From: JBCCSZ01 sp039199225
GTDB lineage: Bacteria > Bacteroidota > Bacteroidia > Chitinophagales > Saprospiraceae
Direction of reading: 5' to 3'
Assembly (NCBI GenBank): GCA_039199225.1
Contig: JBCCSZ010000144.1
Location: 1 to 18,923, forward strand
Length of the DNA: 18,923 bases
Below are positions 7,301 through 15,193 of the stretch, in pieces. Numbering within the stretch: the stretch's first letter is position 1; the number at the start of each line of letters is the position of its first letter. The translations under genes and the position numbers were made by a program. Under the pieces are notes generated by a model. It was not told the DNA's origin. It saw only the letters and a program-made list of their open reading frames with translations, and made no database searches.

Positions 7301-7328
7301 GATTGAACATAATTTTAGATATTCAATC
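7301..7328. repeat. Inverted repeat in the ccmB / OM-protein divergent region
   Basis: GATTGAACAT (7301-7310) and ATATTCAATC (7319-7328) are reverse complements at 9 of 10 positions with an 8-bp AT-rich centre. It lies 52 bp before the first ATG of the plus-strand gene pair, in a 193-bp divergent region. This is a candidate operator; the binding protein is unknown. Confidence 0.45.
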
Positions 7329-7379
7329 CTACAAAGCTAACCGACCTACATTGTTGTCTGAACCAAAATGCCAATTTCT

Positions 7380-8066
7380 ATGAAAACAGAAACGACTTTT
7401 CTACTCTGCAGCTTTTTACTACTACCACTTTTTCTCAGCGCCCAATACGATATGGACATCGGTGCCACGACGATCGAAGGCAGCTTTTCGCTTGAATTCA
7501 GAAATGCGGTCAATGGCCAGTCTTTGATCCCTAGAAAATCGAATAGCTATCGAAGCAGCATCAGAACAGTGTTAGCTCAAAAGAAAAAACCCGACCTATG
7601 GTATGGCATTCGCTTATCGGCTTCTTCTTCCCACAGAACCTTTGCTGGTAGTACCGACGACACCAACTCCTCGGTCTCTTTCAATCTCGGTTTTTTGCTT
7701 CGTCGGTTTTATCCACTCACTAAATCAAAACGCTTGCTGATCTTTGGCCAACCCAGCGTAGGTTGTAGCTTTGGCAGGGGCCGAGGTAAGAGCGTTAGCC
7801 GATTCAATTTTGATACCATTACAACCCGATCAACCAATGTCAACCCCTATGCCAGCCTGTCGGCAGGGATTATGTTCCGCATTACGCCAAGGCTTGCCTT
7901 GATTAAAAATCTTGGCAATATCTCCTATCACTTTAGATACTCGAATACAGATAGCAGCGACGATGAGGATCAACGAAACACCACCCACGACCTGTCAGCG
8001 AGCCCTACCTCTACCCTTTGGTCGATCGATTTGGTTTACTTTCTTCGCAATCCGCAAAAAAAATAA
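7380..8066 (+). CDS. Secreted protein, probable outer-membrane beta-barrel (unknown)
   Basis: 228 aa; no family recognised. Seen: a Sec signal peptide MKTETTFLLCSFLLLPLFLSAQ with likely cleavage after SAQ, then alternating hydrophobic/polar stretches such as YGIRLSASSS, SVSFNLGFLLRRF and YASLSAGIMFRI, and an aromatic C-terminal strand WSIDLVYFLRN followed by PQKK. This is the usual look of small porin-fold proteins of Bacteroidota. A short GRGRGKS stretch sits in a predicted loop and is not a nucleotide-binding motif in this context. The ATG at 7380 was preferred over 7368 because it starts directly with the lysine of the signal peptide. The next gene begins 8 bp after its stop and encodes a protein of the same type, so the two are probably one operon. 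Confidence 0.7.
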   Translation: MKTETTFLLCSFLLLPLFLSAQYDMDIGATTIEGSFSLEFRNAVNGQSLIPRKSNSYRSSIRTVLAQKKKPDLWYGIRLSASSSHRTFAGSTDDTNSSVSFNLGFLLRRFYPLTKSKRLLIFGQPSVGCSFGRGRGKSVSRFNFDTITTRSTNVNPYASLSAGIMFRITPRLALIKNLGNISYHFRYSNTDSSDDEDQRNTTHDLSASPTSTLWSIDLVYFLRNPQKK

Positions 8067-8074
8067 AGCTACCG

Positions 8075-8665
8075 ATGAAGCAATTTTATCTAGTCGCTAT
8101 GCTGTCGATTGCCTGCTCAGTCGGTTTATCGGCACAAGAAAAGTTTACGAGCATCACCTTTAGAACCAACTTGAATTCCAGCTCCTTCAACGGAAATTCG
8201 GAGATCAATTTTCACCGATCGGAAAGATTTAGTTGGGGTTGGCAACTCAACGGCAGGTTTCAAAAAACGAGTGAATCTGGACCCAGTACCAATGGGCTGA
8301 ATCGCAGAGAGATCGCAACCGGCCCTTCCATGACTTACTACAAGTACTTAACACAAAATCGGAAGTGGATGCTTTCCTGGAATTTCAGTATTACTTTTAG
8401 GATGAACTTGAGCAAACGCGATTTTGTGACCTTTGGTGGCTCCATCGTCACCCAAAAGAATAATAGTATCGGTCCGATTGTCTATGCGGCACGACCAGCC
8501 ATACATTTTCACTTCAACGAAAGATGGTCGATGCTTGCCATTGTGGGGGAAGCTTTCTACAACCAGAATATCCTACAGCGAAAGAGCAGAAGAGTAAGCA
8601 GTCACGAATTTAGTGCTGAATTTTACGCCTTTGCCCCGTACATCGGTTTTCGATACCGGCTGTAG
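8075..8665 (+). CDS. Secreted protein, probable outer-membrane beta-barrel; likely paralogue of its neighbour
   Basis: 196 aa; no family recognised. Seen: a signal peptide MKQFYLVAMLSIACSVGLSAQ, then predicted strands (ITFRTNLNSSSF, WGWQLNGRFQK, WMLSWNFSITFRMN, AIHFHFNERWSMLAIVG) and a final strand FAPYIGFRYRL ending in a hydrophobic residue, typical of outer-membrane barrels. The ATG at 8075 was chosen because it starts the signal peptide; an upstream in-frame extension overlaps the previous gene. Size, order of strands and the 'arginine-rich loop then aromatic end' layout resemble the preceding protein, suggesting an old tandem duplication, although identity is low. The function cannot be told from sequence; porin, adhesion or structural roles are all possible. 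Confidence 0.7.
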   Translation: MKQFYLVAMLSIACSVGLSAQEKFTSITFRTNLNSSSFNGNSEINFHRSERFSWGWQLNGRFQKTSESGPSTNGLNRREIATGPSMTYYKYLTQNRKWMLSWNFSITFRMNLSKRDFVTFGGSIVTQKNNSIGPIVYAARPAIHFHFNERWSMLAIVGEAFYNQNILQRKSRRVSSHEFSAEFYAFAPYIGFRYRL

Positions 8666-8830
8666 TTGTTTTTTGGCTGGAATAGTACAACAACGATGCT
8701 CGAATTCGTCGAGATGGGGATGGTAAAAGCTATATCAAAGCAATTTTAACAGGGTATACATCGACAAAAATTGTAATCTGTGGCATGATTGCTGCAATTT
8801 ATTTCGTTATTCTTGACCAAGGATGGCTCG

Positions 8831-8862
8831 TTTGTACATATTATCCATTTTAAATAACTTTG
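8831..8862 (+). promoter_or_regulatory. Bacteroidota-type promoter of the amidase gene
   Basis: TTTG at 8831-8834 is followed after 20 bp by TAACTTTG at 8855-8862, then C. Both elements match the Bacteroidota consensus TTTG - 17-23 bp - TAnnTTTG exactly, in the 246-bp gap before the amidase gene. A start of transcription near 8867-8870 would leave a leader of about 42-45 nt. Confidence 0.65.
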
Positions 8863-8911
8863 CCCTCGGCCATTACTTGTTATCGTTAACCTGGAATTTG
8901 TTGATTTGCCC

Positions 8912-10234
8912 ATGACTACCCCTATGATGATGAATGGAATGATTAAGCGTATCGCTTTGGCATTGTTTCTTTGCAGCCTCAGCTTTTCAGTAATTGCAGA
9001 AGAAGGACGTTTTCATCGAGTGGCCGCATCGGATGGCGATAACATATACACTCTTTTAAAGCGCTATCAACTCCACAAGCAGCAATGCAATTTCGATAAG
9101 TTTTATGAGCTAAATAAACTGCAAAAAAAGTCCCGCCTGCAGAGAGGCAGCAAATACTACATCCCTGTTTTGATTTATACCTACAATGGCAAAAGTATTC
9201 GCACAACGCTGGGCATCAAAACCTGGGAACAGGCACTGCGCATCAAGCGATACAATGAGCGAATGCTGGAAAACGAACTTCGCCGCAGCACCCTTGTCAA
9301 GAGCAATATCTTATGGGTTCCATATCACGAACTAGACTGCAAAGGGGGTGTCAAAGAGAAGGAAAAGCCCAAGGAGGATGCCCCTGCGCTGGCAGATACC
9401 AAAAAGAAAAGCAAAGACAGCGATAAGGCGCGTCAGGAAAGAGAGGATAAACTAATTAAGGTAGACGATAAAATTCTGTCGAAAGCCAAAACGGTGAGCG
9501 GCTACCGCAAATTTGCCATTTTTGGAAAGGACCACGCCCTCATCCCTTTGAAAGACAATAAGTTGCGCGGAAAGATTTACTACATCGTCAGTGGCCATGG
9601 CGGTCCTGATGTGGGGGCGGTCGGTAAGGACGGCTCGCATCAATTGTGCGAAGACGAATACGCTTATGACGTATCCTTGCGGCTGGCACGCAACCTCTTG
9701 GAACATGGTGCATTGGTCTACATGATCATCCGAGACCCGGACGACGGCCTGCGCTCTGGAAAATACCTGGAATGCGATTACGACGAATATTGCTGGGGCA
9801 ATTACAAGATTCCACGCAGTCAAAAGAGTCGCTTGTACCAGCGTTCAGATGCCATCAATAAATTGTTCGAATACCACAAAAAGCAGGGCATCAAAGATCA
9901 AAATCAGGTCACGGTCGTCATACACATCGATTCGCGCAGCGTACGAGAGACCACCGATGTATTCTTTTACTATTATCCAGGCAGCCGGAGTGGTCGGAAG
10001 ATCACCAAAAATATGCACAAGACCCTGGCGCAAAAGTACAAATCGTACCGCAGGAATGGTTCTTACAAAGGGACAGTGACTTCCAGAGATTTACACATGC
10101 TTCGAGAGCCGAAGACCACCTCTGTCTTTATCGAGCTGGGCAACATCCGTAACAAATACGATCAGCAAAGATTTATCTTGGAGAACAACCGACAAGCCCT
10201 TTCCAATTGGATGTATGAAGGGCTTGTGCGATAG
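8912..10234 (+). CDS. Exported N-acetylmuramoyl-L-alanine amidase (Amidase_3) with LysM-like N-terminus
   Basis: 440 aa. Zinc amidases of this family cut the bond between muramic acid and the peptide stem in peptidoglycan. Seen: a signal peptide MIKRIALALFLCSLSFSVIA; a LysM-like segment (HRVAASDGDNIYTLLKRYQL ... GSKYYIP, about residues 35-84); a basic/acidic linker rich in Lys and Glu (145-195); then the catalytic domain from about 220. Candidate zinc ligands are His229 in SGHGGPDVGA, Glu249 in CEDEYAYD and His338 in VVIHIDSR; the catalytic glutamate is Glu408 in VFIELGNI. The His338 motif departs from the usual SIHAN form. ATG at 8912 is used; TTG at 8906 and ATG at 8939 are alternatives, and 8939 gives the neatest signal peptide. 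It ends 6 bp from the converging msrA gene. Confidence 0.85.
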   Translation: MTTPMMMNGMIKRIALALFLCSLSFSVIAEEGRFHRVAASDGDNIYTLLKRYQLHKQQCNFDKFYELNKLQKKSRLQRGSKYYIPVLIYTYNGKSIRTTLGIKTWEQALRIKRYNERMLENELRRSTLVKSNILWVPYHELDCKGGVKEKEKPKEDAPALADTKKKSKDSDKARQEREDKLIKVDDKILSKAKTVSGYRKFAIFGKDHALIPLKDNKLRGKIYYIVSGHGGPDVGAVGKDGSHQLCEDEYAYDVSLRLARNLLEHGALVYMIIRDPDDGLRSGKYLECDYDEYCWGNYKIPRSQKSRLYQRSDAINKLFEYHKKQGIKDQNQVTVVIHIDSRSVRETTDVFFYYYPGSRSGRKITKNMHKTLAQKYKSYRRNGSYKGTVTSRDLHMLREPKTTSVFIELGNIRNKYDQQRFILENNRQALSNWMYEGLVR

Positions 10235-10240
10235 GTTCTG

Positions 10241-10915
10241 TTATTGTTTCGCTTCTTTTTTCAACTTGTCTTTGAAAGCCTCCTTGAACTTATTGACCTT
10301 TGGCTTTACGACATAGGTGCAGTAAGGATTGCGATCTCCGATGCGATTGAAATAATTTTGATGGTAGTTTTCAGCAGGATAGTAATTTTTCAGCGCTGAG
10401 ATTTCCGTCACGATAGGATTCGGCCAAAGACTGGAAGCATCTGTCTCTACTTTGGAGCGCTCCGCAATGCTTTTTTGTGCCTCGTTGTGATAGAAAATTG
10501 CTGAACGATACTGCGGCCCCACATCATTGCCCTGTCGATTGAGGGTCGTAGGATCATGGGTTTGCCAAAAGACGTCCAGTAAATCGGCAAAACTAATGAC
10601 TCCCGGATCGAATTGAATGCGTACAACCTCTGCATGCCCTGTTGTCTTGGAACATATCTGCTCGTAGGTTGGATTGTCCACATGCCCCCCCGAATAACCA
10701 GATTCGACGGAATAGACCCCTTCCAGGCTTTCAAAAACCACCTCTGTACACCAAAAACAGCCCGTACCGAGGGTTGCTGTTTCTAGCTTTTCCATATTTA
10801 CATTCAAGTTATCCATATCTGTAGATGAAGTTGTTGTGTTTACTGATTGTTGCCCAAAAGCTGGTGCAATTGATAAGAAAAACACTGCGATTTGCAAGAT
10901 TGTTTTGTGTCGCAT
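10241..10915 (-). CDS. msrA: Peptide methionine sulfoxide reductase MsrA, exported form
   Basis: 224 aa. MsrA reduces the S form of methionine sulfoxide in proteins, using a nucleophilic and a resolving cysteine with thioredoxin or another donor. Seen: GTGCFWCTEVVFESLEGV with Cys53 as the nucleophile and a second Cys at 56; the family blocks ESGYSGG, TYEQICS.TTGHAEVVRI, HDPTTLNRQGNDVGPQYRS and YHQNYFN; and a C-terminal PYCTYVVKPK cysteine suited for resolving. The N-terminus MRHKTILQIAVFFLSIAPAFG is a Sec signal, followed by a Ser/Thr linker, so the enzyme acts outside the cytoplasm, probably in the periplasm. The periplasmic electron donor is not in the window. The amidase gene converges on it and an alpha/beta hydrolase gene lies 97 bp upstream. 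Confidence 0.95.
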   Translation of the reverse strand: MRHKTILQIAVFFLSIAPAFGQQSVNTTTSSTDMDNLNVNMEKLETATLGTGCFWCTEVVFESLEGVYSVESGYSGGHVDNPTYEQICSKTTGHAEVVRIQFDPGVISFADLLDVFWQTHDPTTLNRQGNDVGPQYRSAIFYHNEAQKSIAERSKVETDASSLWPNPIVTEISALKNYYPAENYHQNYFNRIGDRNPYCTYVVKPKVNKFKEAFKDKLKKEAKQ

Positions 10916-10965
10916 AGGCTAATTTTACGACTAAACACACTGCAAAGCCAGTAGTTGACAGAAGG

Positions 10966-10988
10966 AATTTTAAAAGTCTGTTAAAATT
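10966..10988. repeat. AT-only inverted repeat between hydrolase and msrA
   Basis: AATTTTAA (10966-10973) and TTAAAATT (10981-10988) are perfect reverse complements around a 7-nt centre. The position is 24 bp past the hydrolase stop and 51 bp before the msrA ATG. A weak terminator of the hydrolase transcript or a regulator site for msrA are both possible; no GC stem supports a strong terminator. Confidence 0.35.
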
Positions 10989-11012
10989 GGAAGCGGTCTT
11001 CTTTCCAGAGGA

Positions 11013-11972
11013 CTATTGAATGCTGTCTGGTGCAGCAGTCGGCGACGATAGAAACTGACGTGCTACCTCGGCTGTCAACACAGGAATCTCTTCCATCGGT
11101 ACATGGCCAGCAGTTGGAAAATTGGCTATCCGTGTATTGGGTATACGTTCTTTGAACTGAAAAGCATCCTTAGGATTGACCCACTCGTCGAGCGCGCCCC
11201 ACATGATGAGGGTTGGTTGTTGAATTTCTTTCAAACGATCCACATTAATGGCATTGATGGTTCTGGCCCGATCGATGAAGGCTTGCCGATTGCCGGGGCG
11301 CAACAACATCTCAAAGTAGCGATCAACCAGAGATTCCTCGATCAACTCATCTTTGCCGTACACTTCTCGGAGCGATTGATGTACCAAGGCTCGGGGGGTA
11401 AATCGAAGCAATATCCAAGCACCGAGATCGTGCTGGGCCAGTCGAAATGACAGTGGTCGCTCTTTTTCCTGCAGAAATCCGGTAGCATCTATCAAAATCA
11501 GGCGATCCACCTTGGTGGGGTTTTTCAAGGTGTAATTCCAGGCAATCCGGCCACCCAGAGAATTGCCGGCCAGGTGAAAGCGCTCCAAAGACAAGTCCTG
11601 TACAAATTGCTCCACAAACTTGACATAGCTTTCTATCAGGTAGCTACGTTTGGGATGAGGCCCCGTCAGACCAAAGGCCGGGAGGTCAACACTGATGATT
11701 TGGAAGGAATCCTTTAGCTCCTTGGTCCACCCTTCCCAGGTGTGCAAAGAAGCAGCGGTCCCATGCAACAAAAGCAAAGGCGGCCCCACGCCACTCACGC
11801 GATAGTGAACCTCTGCCCCATCGATTTCCATAAAGCGAGAATCCGAATAAGCATATTTTTCCTTCAGCTGCACAACGGACTTATCAGAATGAAAATTCAT
11901 AAATCCAAGTGCCAAAATACCCAATAGAATAATCAGACTGGCCCAAGCAACTATTTTCTTGATCTTTTTCAT
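11013..11972 (-). CDS. Membrane-anchored alpha/beta hydrolase
   Basis: 319 aa. Seen: a basic start and one transmembrane anchor (MKKIKKIVAWASLIILLGIL), then an alpha/beta-hydrolase fold with the oxyanion region LLLLHGTAAS (67-75), nucleophile elbow GNSLGG (Ser138), acid candidate Asp262 in WGALDEWVNP and His290 in TAGHVPMEE. A cap domain lies at about 165-235. The triad is complete, so it should be active. Substrate cannot be read from sequence; esterase, lipase-like or epoxide/haloalkane-type chemistry are within this superfamily, and the serine nucleophile argues against the last two. The start ATG overlaps the stop of the trmH-like gene by 4 bp (ATGA), indicating coupled translation. The catalytic domain probably faces the periplasm. 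Confidence 0.88.
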   Translation of the reverse strand: MKKIKKIVAWASLIILLGILALGFMNFHSDKSVVQLKEKYAYSDSRFMEIDGAEVHYRVSGVGPPLLLLHGTAASLHTWEGWTKELKDSFQIISVDLPAFGLTGPHPKRSYLIESYVKFVEQFVQDLSLERFHLAGNSLGGRIAWNYTLKNPTKVDRLILIDATGFLQEKERPLSFRLAQHDLGAWILLRFTPRALVHQSLREVYGKDELIEESLVDRYFEMLLRPGNRQAFIDRARTINAINVDRLKEIQQPTLIMWGALDEWVNPKDAFQFKERIPNTRIANFPTAGHVPMEEIPVLTAEVARQFLSSPTAAPDSIQ

Positions 11973-12610
11973 GGCTCCTTTTTGCGGATGGTCTTGTTGT
12001 TGAGCCCCGACTCGTGAATTTCAATGTATTCGTCAAACTTCGCCTGTAAATCTTCGGGGCTGGCCGTCGTGTTGTGCTCGTACATTCCCTTCGCGTTTCG
12101 CTGCCGGTAAGCTTCAAATACACTCACCGCACAAGCTACCGAAATATTGAGACTTTGCACCATTCCGACCTGTGGGACCAAGAAATTGCCATCGCAATGT
12201 TTCAAGGCGTCCTCGCTAATGCCCTCGTTTTCATTGCCAAACAAAAGGGCGACAGATTGCGTCAGGTCCAGATCGTAAAGGGACTTGGTATCTTCGGAAA
12301 TGTGCGTTCCCAGAATGGTATCATATCGCGAACGAACTTCCTGAAAACAACTTTCCAGGTCGGTATAAAAATGTACTTTCAGCCACTTTCGGGTACCAGC
12401 AGTCGTCCGCTTCCCCAACTTGATGCGTTGCTTTTGTATCAGATGTAGGTGCGTAAAAACCACAAATACCTCCGTGATACCGACAGAGTCACAGGATCGC
12501 AGCACCGCTCCGATGTTGTGCGTATCGTGGACATTCTCTAAGATAACCGTCAGATTGAACTGCCGGCACATAGCAACTTCGTATAATTTACTGGCTCTTT
12601 CCGGTGTCAT
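11969..12610 (-). CDS. trmH: tRNA (guanosine-2'-O)-methyltransferase, TrmH/SpoU family
   Basis: 213 aa. SpoU-class enzymes use a knotted fold to bind S-adenosylmethionine and methylate ribose 2'-OH; TrmH modifies G18 in the D-loop of tRNAs. Seen: motif 1 HDTHNIGAVLRSCDSVGI with Asn32 and Arg38, motif 2 LLFGNENEGIS (122-132), and motif 3 VPQVGMVQSLNISVACAVS (145-163). The unbroken GMVQSLNISVA and the short N-terminus without an L30e-like substrate domain point to TrmH rather than the rRNA enzyme RlmB. The ATG at 12608-12610 gives the family start MTPERASKLYEV. It is followed by the hydrolase gene with an ATGA overlap. Strict tRNA specificity remains an inference. Confidence 0.9.
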   Translation of the reverse strand: MTPERASKLYEVAMCRQFNLTVILENVHDTHNIGAVLRSCDSVGITEVFVVFTHLHLIQKQRIKLGKRTTAGTRKWLKVHFYTDLESCFQEVRSRYDTILGTHISEDTKSLYDLDLTQSVALLFGNENEGISEDALKHCDGNFLVPQVGMVQSLNISVACAVSVFEAYRQRNAKGMYEHNTTASPEDLQAKFDEYIEIHESGLNNKTIRKKEP

Positions 12611-12623
12611 ATTCTTGCACGCT

Positions 12624-12638
12624 AAAACGCGCCGTTTT
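12624..12638. terminator. Possible hairpin terminator between DUF4846 and trmH genes
   Basis: AAAACG (12624-12629), a 3-nt loop and CGTTTT (12633-12638) form a perfect 6-bp stem 22 bp past the DUF4846 stop. On the minus strand the stem is followed by only a short T run contributed by the arm itself, so termination is uncertain. Confidence 0.3.
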
Positions 12639-12660
12639 TCCTAATAATGGAGATATTCTG

Positions 12661-13704
12661 CTAAAATCGCCTCAAAGATGTGTCCTTGAATGGCCATTCG
12701 GGCGTAGCGAAGCCTTCTCCGATTTCATGGACGGCATACCAGGGGCTTAGTGTTGGATTTTCAGGATTTTTCAAAATGTGCATATCCTGTGCTGGCATAT
12801 AGCTTTGTGCTAAAAGAAAATATTTTTGGCCATCGGCATCCACGGCCATGTCCATTACCAAGACGGCATGCCCTGGAAAGCCCCCTTGGATGAATACATC
12901 TCCGATCGCCATGTCTGACAGCTCGGTCGCTTTCAACTCTTTTTCGAGCGAAGCCGTCCCGGCATAAGAGAAAATCATCCGCAGATACTTTTTAAAATTC
13001 GCATAACTGTTATTGGCAGGGCCGCTGGCGGTGCTGAATACCACTTGATTGCCTCTGATAATGGGCTTACGGCCCCTGCGCCAATCGTCAAAGCTGACCC
13101 GATCACCGCTGGTAAAATTAAAATGAATTTGTTCGTAAGCTTTTTGGCTGTAGTGGTACTCAGCCTTGAGACGCATGACAGCATCGGCGCACTGTTGTAA
13201 ATCTCTATTTCCGGTATCTATATCGATCACCCGATGATGCGCTCCTTGGTTGATTTTAGGTTCCTGATTGTAGAGATAAACAGCCGTACCTTTGTCCTTT
13301 AGTGGCAGATTTCGCAGCCAGTTCCCAAAAGAATTTGCCCGTACTTCGATTCGTTTGGCTCCCCTTGGTGGTGCAATGTCCTGTTGAATGCTCATGGCAG
13401 GATTGTAGGCAGTCAACCAAGGATAGGATGTAGCATTGAACGGTGCGATGGTGTCTTCCCCTATCCGATGATTCGTGGCTTCAGAAGGGTTATCGGTCTC
13501 GGCTGGTAATTCTTCCTTCTCAACCAAAGTGGAGGTATCCACATCAACGACCGCATCAGCCGCTGCCACTACTGAAGTGTCGGCCAGCAAGGATTTGACC
13601 TCCGGACCTTTGGCAGATTTATCAGTAGGCTGACACGCAGCCAGATAAAAAAATAAAGACAGCCACAGCCCATTTCTATACAAAAACACCTCTGACCATT
13701 TCAC
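12661..13704 (-). CDS. DUF4846 family lipoprotein
   Basis: 347 aa, function unknown. I recognise the DUF4846 family from NWLRNLPLKDKGTAVYLYN, RDLQQCADAVMRLKAEY, FNFTSGDRVSFDDWRRG and FLLAQSYMPAQDMHILKNP, in the region of about residues 110-330. Seen: a lipoprotein signal ending FFYLAAC with Cys24, then an acidic low-complexity linker (about 25-90, many Asp/Glu/Val/Ala). The fold is reminiscent of amidase or cysteine-peptidase-like domains, with GHAVLVMDM and AQSYMPAQ near the end, but this is a resemblance only. GTG at 13702-13704 is preferred because it starts 10 bp after the previous stop and gives a compact signal; a TTG at 13746 would create a 32-bp overlap and a double hydrophobic start. 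It follows the binding-protein-like lipoprotein gene, probably in one operon with guaA. Confidence 0.82.
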   Translation of the reverse strand: MKWSEVFLYRNGLWLSLFFYLAACQPTDKSAKGPEVKSLLADTSVVAAADAVVDVDTSTLVEKEELPAETDNPSEATNHRIGEDTIAPFNATSYPWLTAYNPAMSIQQDIAPPRGAKRIEVRANSFGNWLRNLPLKDKGTAVYLYNQEPKINQGAHHRVIDIDTGNRDLQQCADAVMRLKAEYHYSQKAYEQIHFNFTSGDRVSFDDWRRGRKPIIRGNQVVFSTASGPANNSYANFKKYLRMIFSYAGTASLEKELKATELSDMAIGDVFIQGGFPGHAVLVMDMAVDADGQKYFLLAQSYMPAQDMHILKNPENPTLSPWYAVHEIGEGFATPEWPFKDTSLRRF

Positions 13705-13714
13705 CAGGGATGAT

Positions 13715-15193
13715 TTAATAAGCCAACTGAAAATAATAATCTTCAAACTTTAGGATGCTGACGTGGGTATTTTCGATGTGACTGATGTTCAAACCAGACT
13801 CTGGACGCGCGTTGTCTTCCGGTACCCGCTCAAAACTATACGTCAGATTGGAATCCCGCGGCTTTTGTTGGTCGATGACATCTTGAAAACGCGTTCCATA
13901 CCGATGAATCATTTCACCAAAGAATTTCATCACATCATAGCCCTTGTAAGCATCTTCATTGGGTACCATATGATAACGATCGAAAAAACGCTGTTTGAAA
14001 TTTTGAATGCTGGCCTTCTCCGGATCGATGTAATTGGCGCTACTAACATGCACTTTCAATTGCTCAAAATAGTCATAACTGATGCGCTCAAACTTCATCC
14101 ACTGAGGCATACCATAGATGATGACCTCATTGTTTCCTTTGGCTAGATTGACTTTTCGAAGGAAGGTATAAATGAAAGATTCGTTGGACCAGGAAGGAAC
14201 GACAAAAACGGTGGTATCCCCTTCTTTGATGTAGGGAGCCACGTCCATCTCGTTGAAATCTGCCGATTGATCGGTGACGATAAATTCTGTGAGGCGATCG
14301 GCCAGCGTAGAGCCCTCAATCATGTAGTTGCTCTGCTGAAAATACTTCAATCGGTTGATTTCTGCCTTTTTGTTGCGGCAAACCAATACAATTTGATCGG
14401 ATCGAAAACGCTCCTTTGCATGCTTAGTGATGGCATCGCAGTGGGCGCGAAGCGATGGGCTTACCTGTATGTAGTAAGGATTGTTGTTGGCCGCCGACAT
14501 GCTTGGGCTGATGGGAGATACCAAGGGCTTGAAATTCTGCTTGGCAAAATCACCTACCAATTTGAGGTTGCTGCTGCGAACCGGCCCGATGATCATATGG
14601 GCCTCGCTCAAAGTCGCATTTTCGAGCAAACGGCGCGTTTCGTCTTCTGAAGCCCGCGTATCCAACACATCTACCTCCAGTCGAATGCCCTGGCTCGATA
14701 GTTCATCGATGGCCAATCGCACACCGCTGTAAAATTGGAGTGCCAACATGGATTTATCATTGATCCGCGAGTCGAGGCTGTTGAAGCGACTGCTCAAAAA
14801 CGGCATCAATAAAGCGATGTTATAAACATCCAGCTTTTGCCCTCCTGGAGCAGTACCTGGGTTTTCAACTGTCCCACCCGGATTGATGTCGACCCCTTCT
14901 GAGGTGATGGGTGGTGCCTCGGTAGCTGGCGCTTCCGTCCACCGAATCGTATCCAGATCGGTGTTTAAGTTTTTGACGTATTCGTACTTGCCCGTTTTGG
15001 GGTCGTACCGACGATTGGATTGGATTTCGTCCAGCTTTTCTTTTTCCTCTCTTGGTTCCTTATCTGTAACATCTCCTGAAGATTGCACCTTTTTGAAGGC
15101 GTCGCAGGAGCTGAGGGAGCAAACGATTAAAATGGCCAACCAAAGCCAATTATTCCCATTCAATCGTTGCAGGTGGTTTTGTGCTAATGTCAT
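13715..15193 (-). CDS. Periplasmic-binding-protein-like (type 1) lipoprotein
   Basis: 492 aa. Seen: a lipoprotein signal ending VCSLSSC (Cys30), a charged linker with Pro/Gly/Thr (about 35-120), then a type 1 periplasmic-binding fold from about residue 122: YNIALLMPFLSSRF, LALQFYSGVRLAIDELSSQG, DTRASEDETRRLLENA, IIGPVRSSNLKLVGDFAKQN, PLVSPISPS, and later DTTVFVVPSWSNESF and DAYKGYDVMKFFGEM. This is the fold of amino-acid ABC receptors and of LpoA-type amidase/PBP activators. No permease or ATPase gene is near, which argues against a simple transport role. Some Bacteroidota relatives carry LysM repeats; none is seen here. ATG at 15191-15193 is chosen (the earlier in-frame start is TTG); it overlaps the guaA 3' end by 44 bp, indicating tight coupling. 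The ligand is unknown. Confidence 0.83.
   Translation of the reverse strand: MTLAQNHLQRLNGNNWLWLAILIVCSLSSCDAFKKVQSSGDVTDKEPREEKEKLDEIQSNRRYDPKTGKYEYVKNLNTDLDTIRWTEAPATEAPPITSEGVDINPGGTVENPGTAPGGQKLDVYNIALLMPFLSSRFNSLDSRINDKSMLALQFYSGVRLAIDELSSQGIRLEVDVLDTRASEDETRRLLENATLSEAHMIIGPVRSSNLKLVGDFAKQNFKPLVSPISPSMSAANNNPYYIQVSPSLRAHCDAITKHAKERFRSDQIVLVCRNKKAEINRLKYFQQSNYMIEGSTLADRLTEFIVTDQSADFNEMDVAPYIKEGDTTVFVVPSWSNESFIYTFLRKVNLAKGNNEVIIYGMPQWMKFERISYDYFEQLKVHVSSANYIDPEKASIQNFKQRFFDRYHMVPNEDAYKGYDVMKFFGEMIHRYGTRFQDVIDQQKPRDSNLTYSFERVPEDNARPESGLNISHIENTHVSILKFEDYYFQLAY

Noticed and set aside
7368..7379. Upstream ATG at 7368 as start of the first barrel gene
   Set aside because: It adds four residues before an otherwise regular signal peptide; the ATG at 7380 gives a lysine right after methionine.
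8699..8713. Small hairpin CTCGA-ATTCG-TCGAG after the second barrel gene as terminator
   Set aside because: The stem is only 5 bp and no T run follows.
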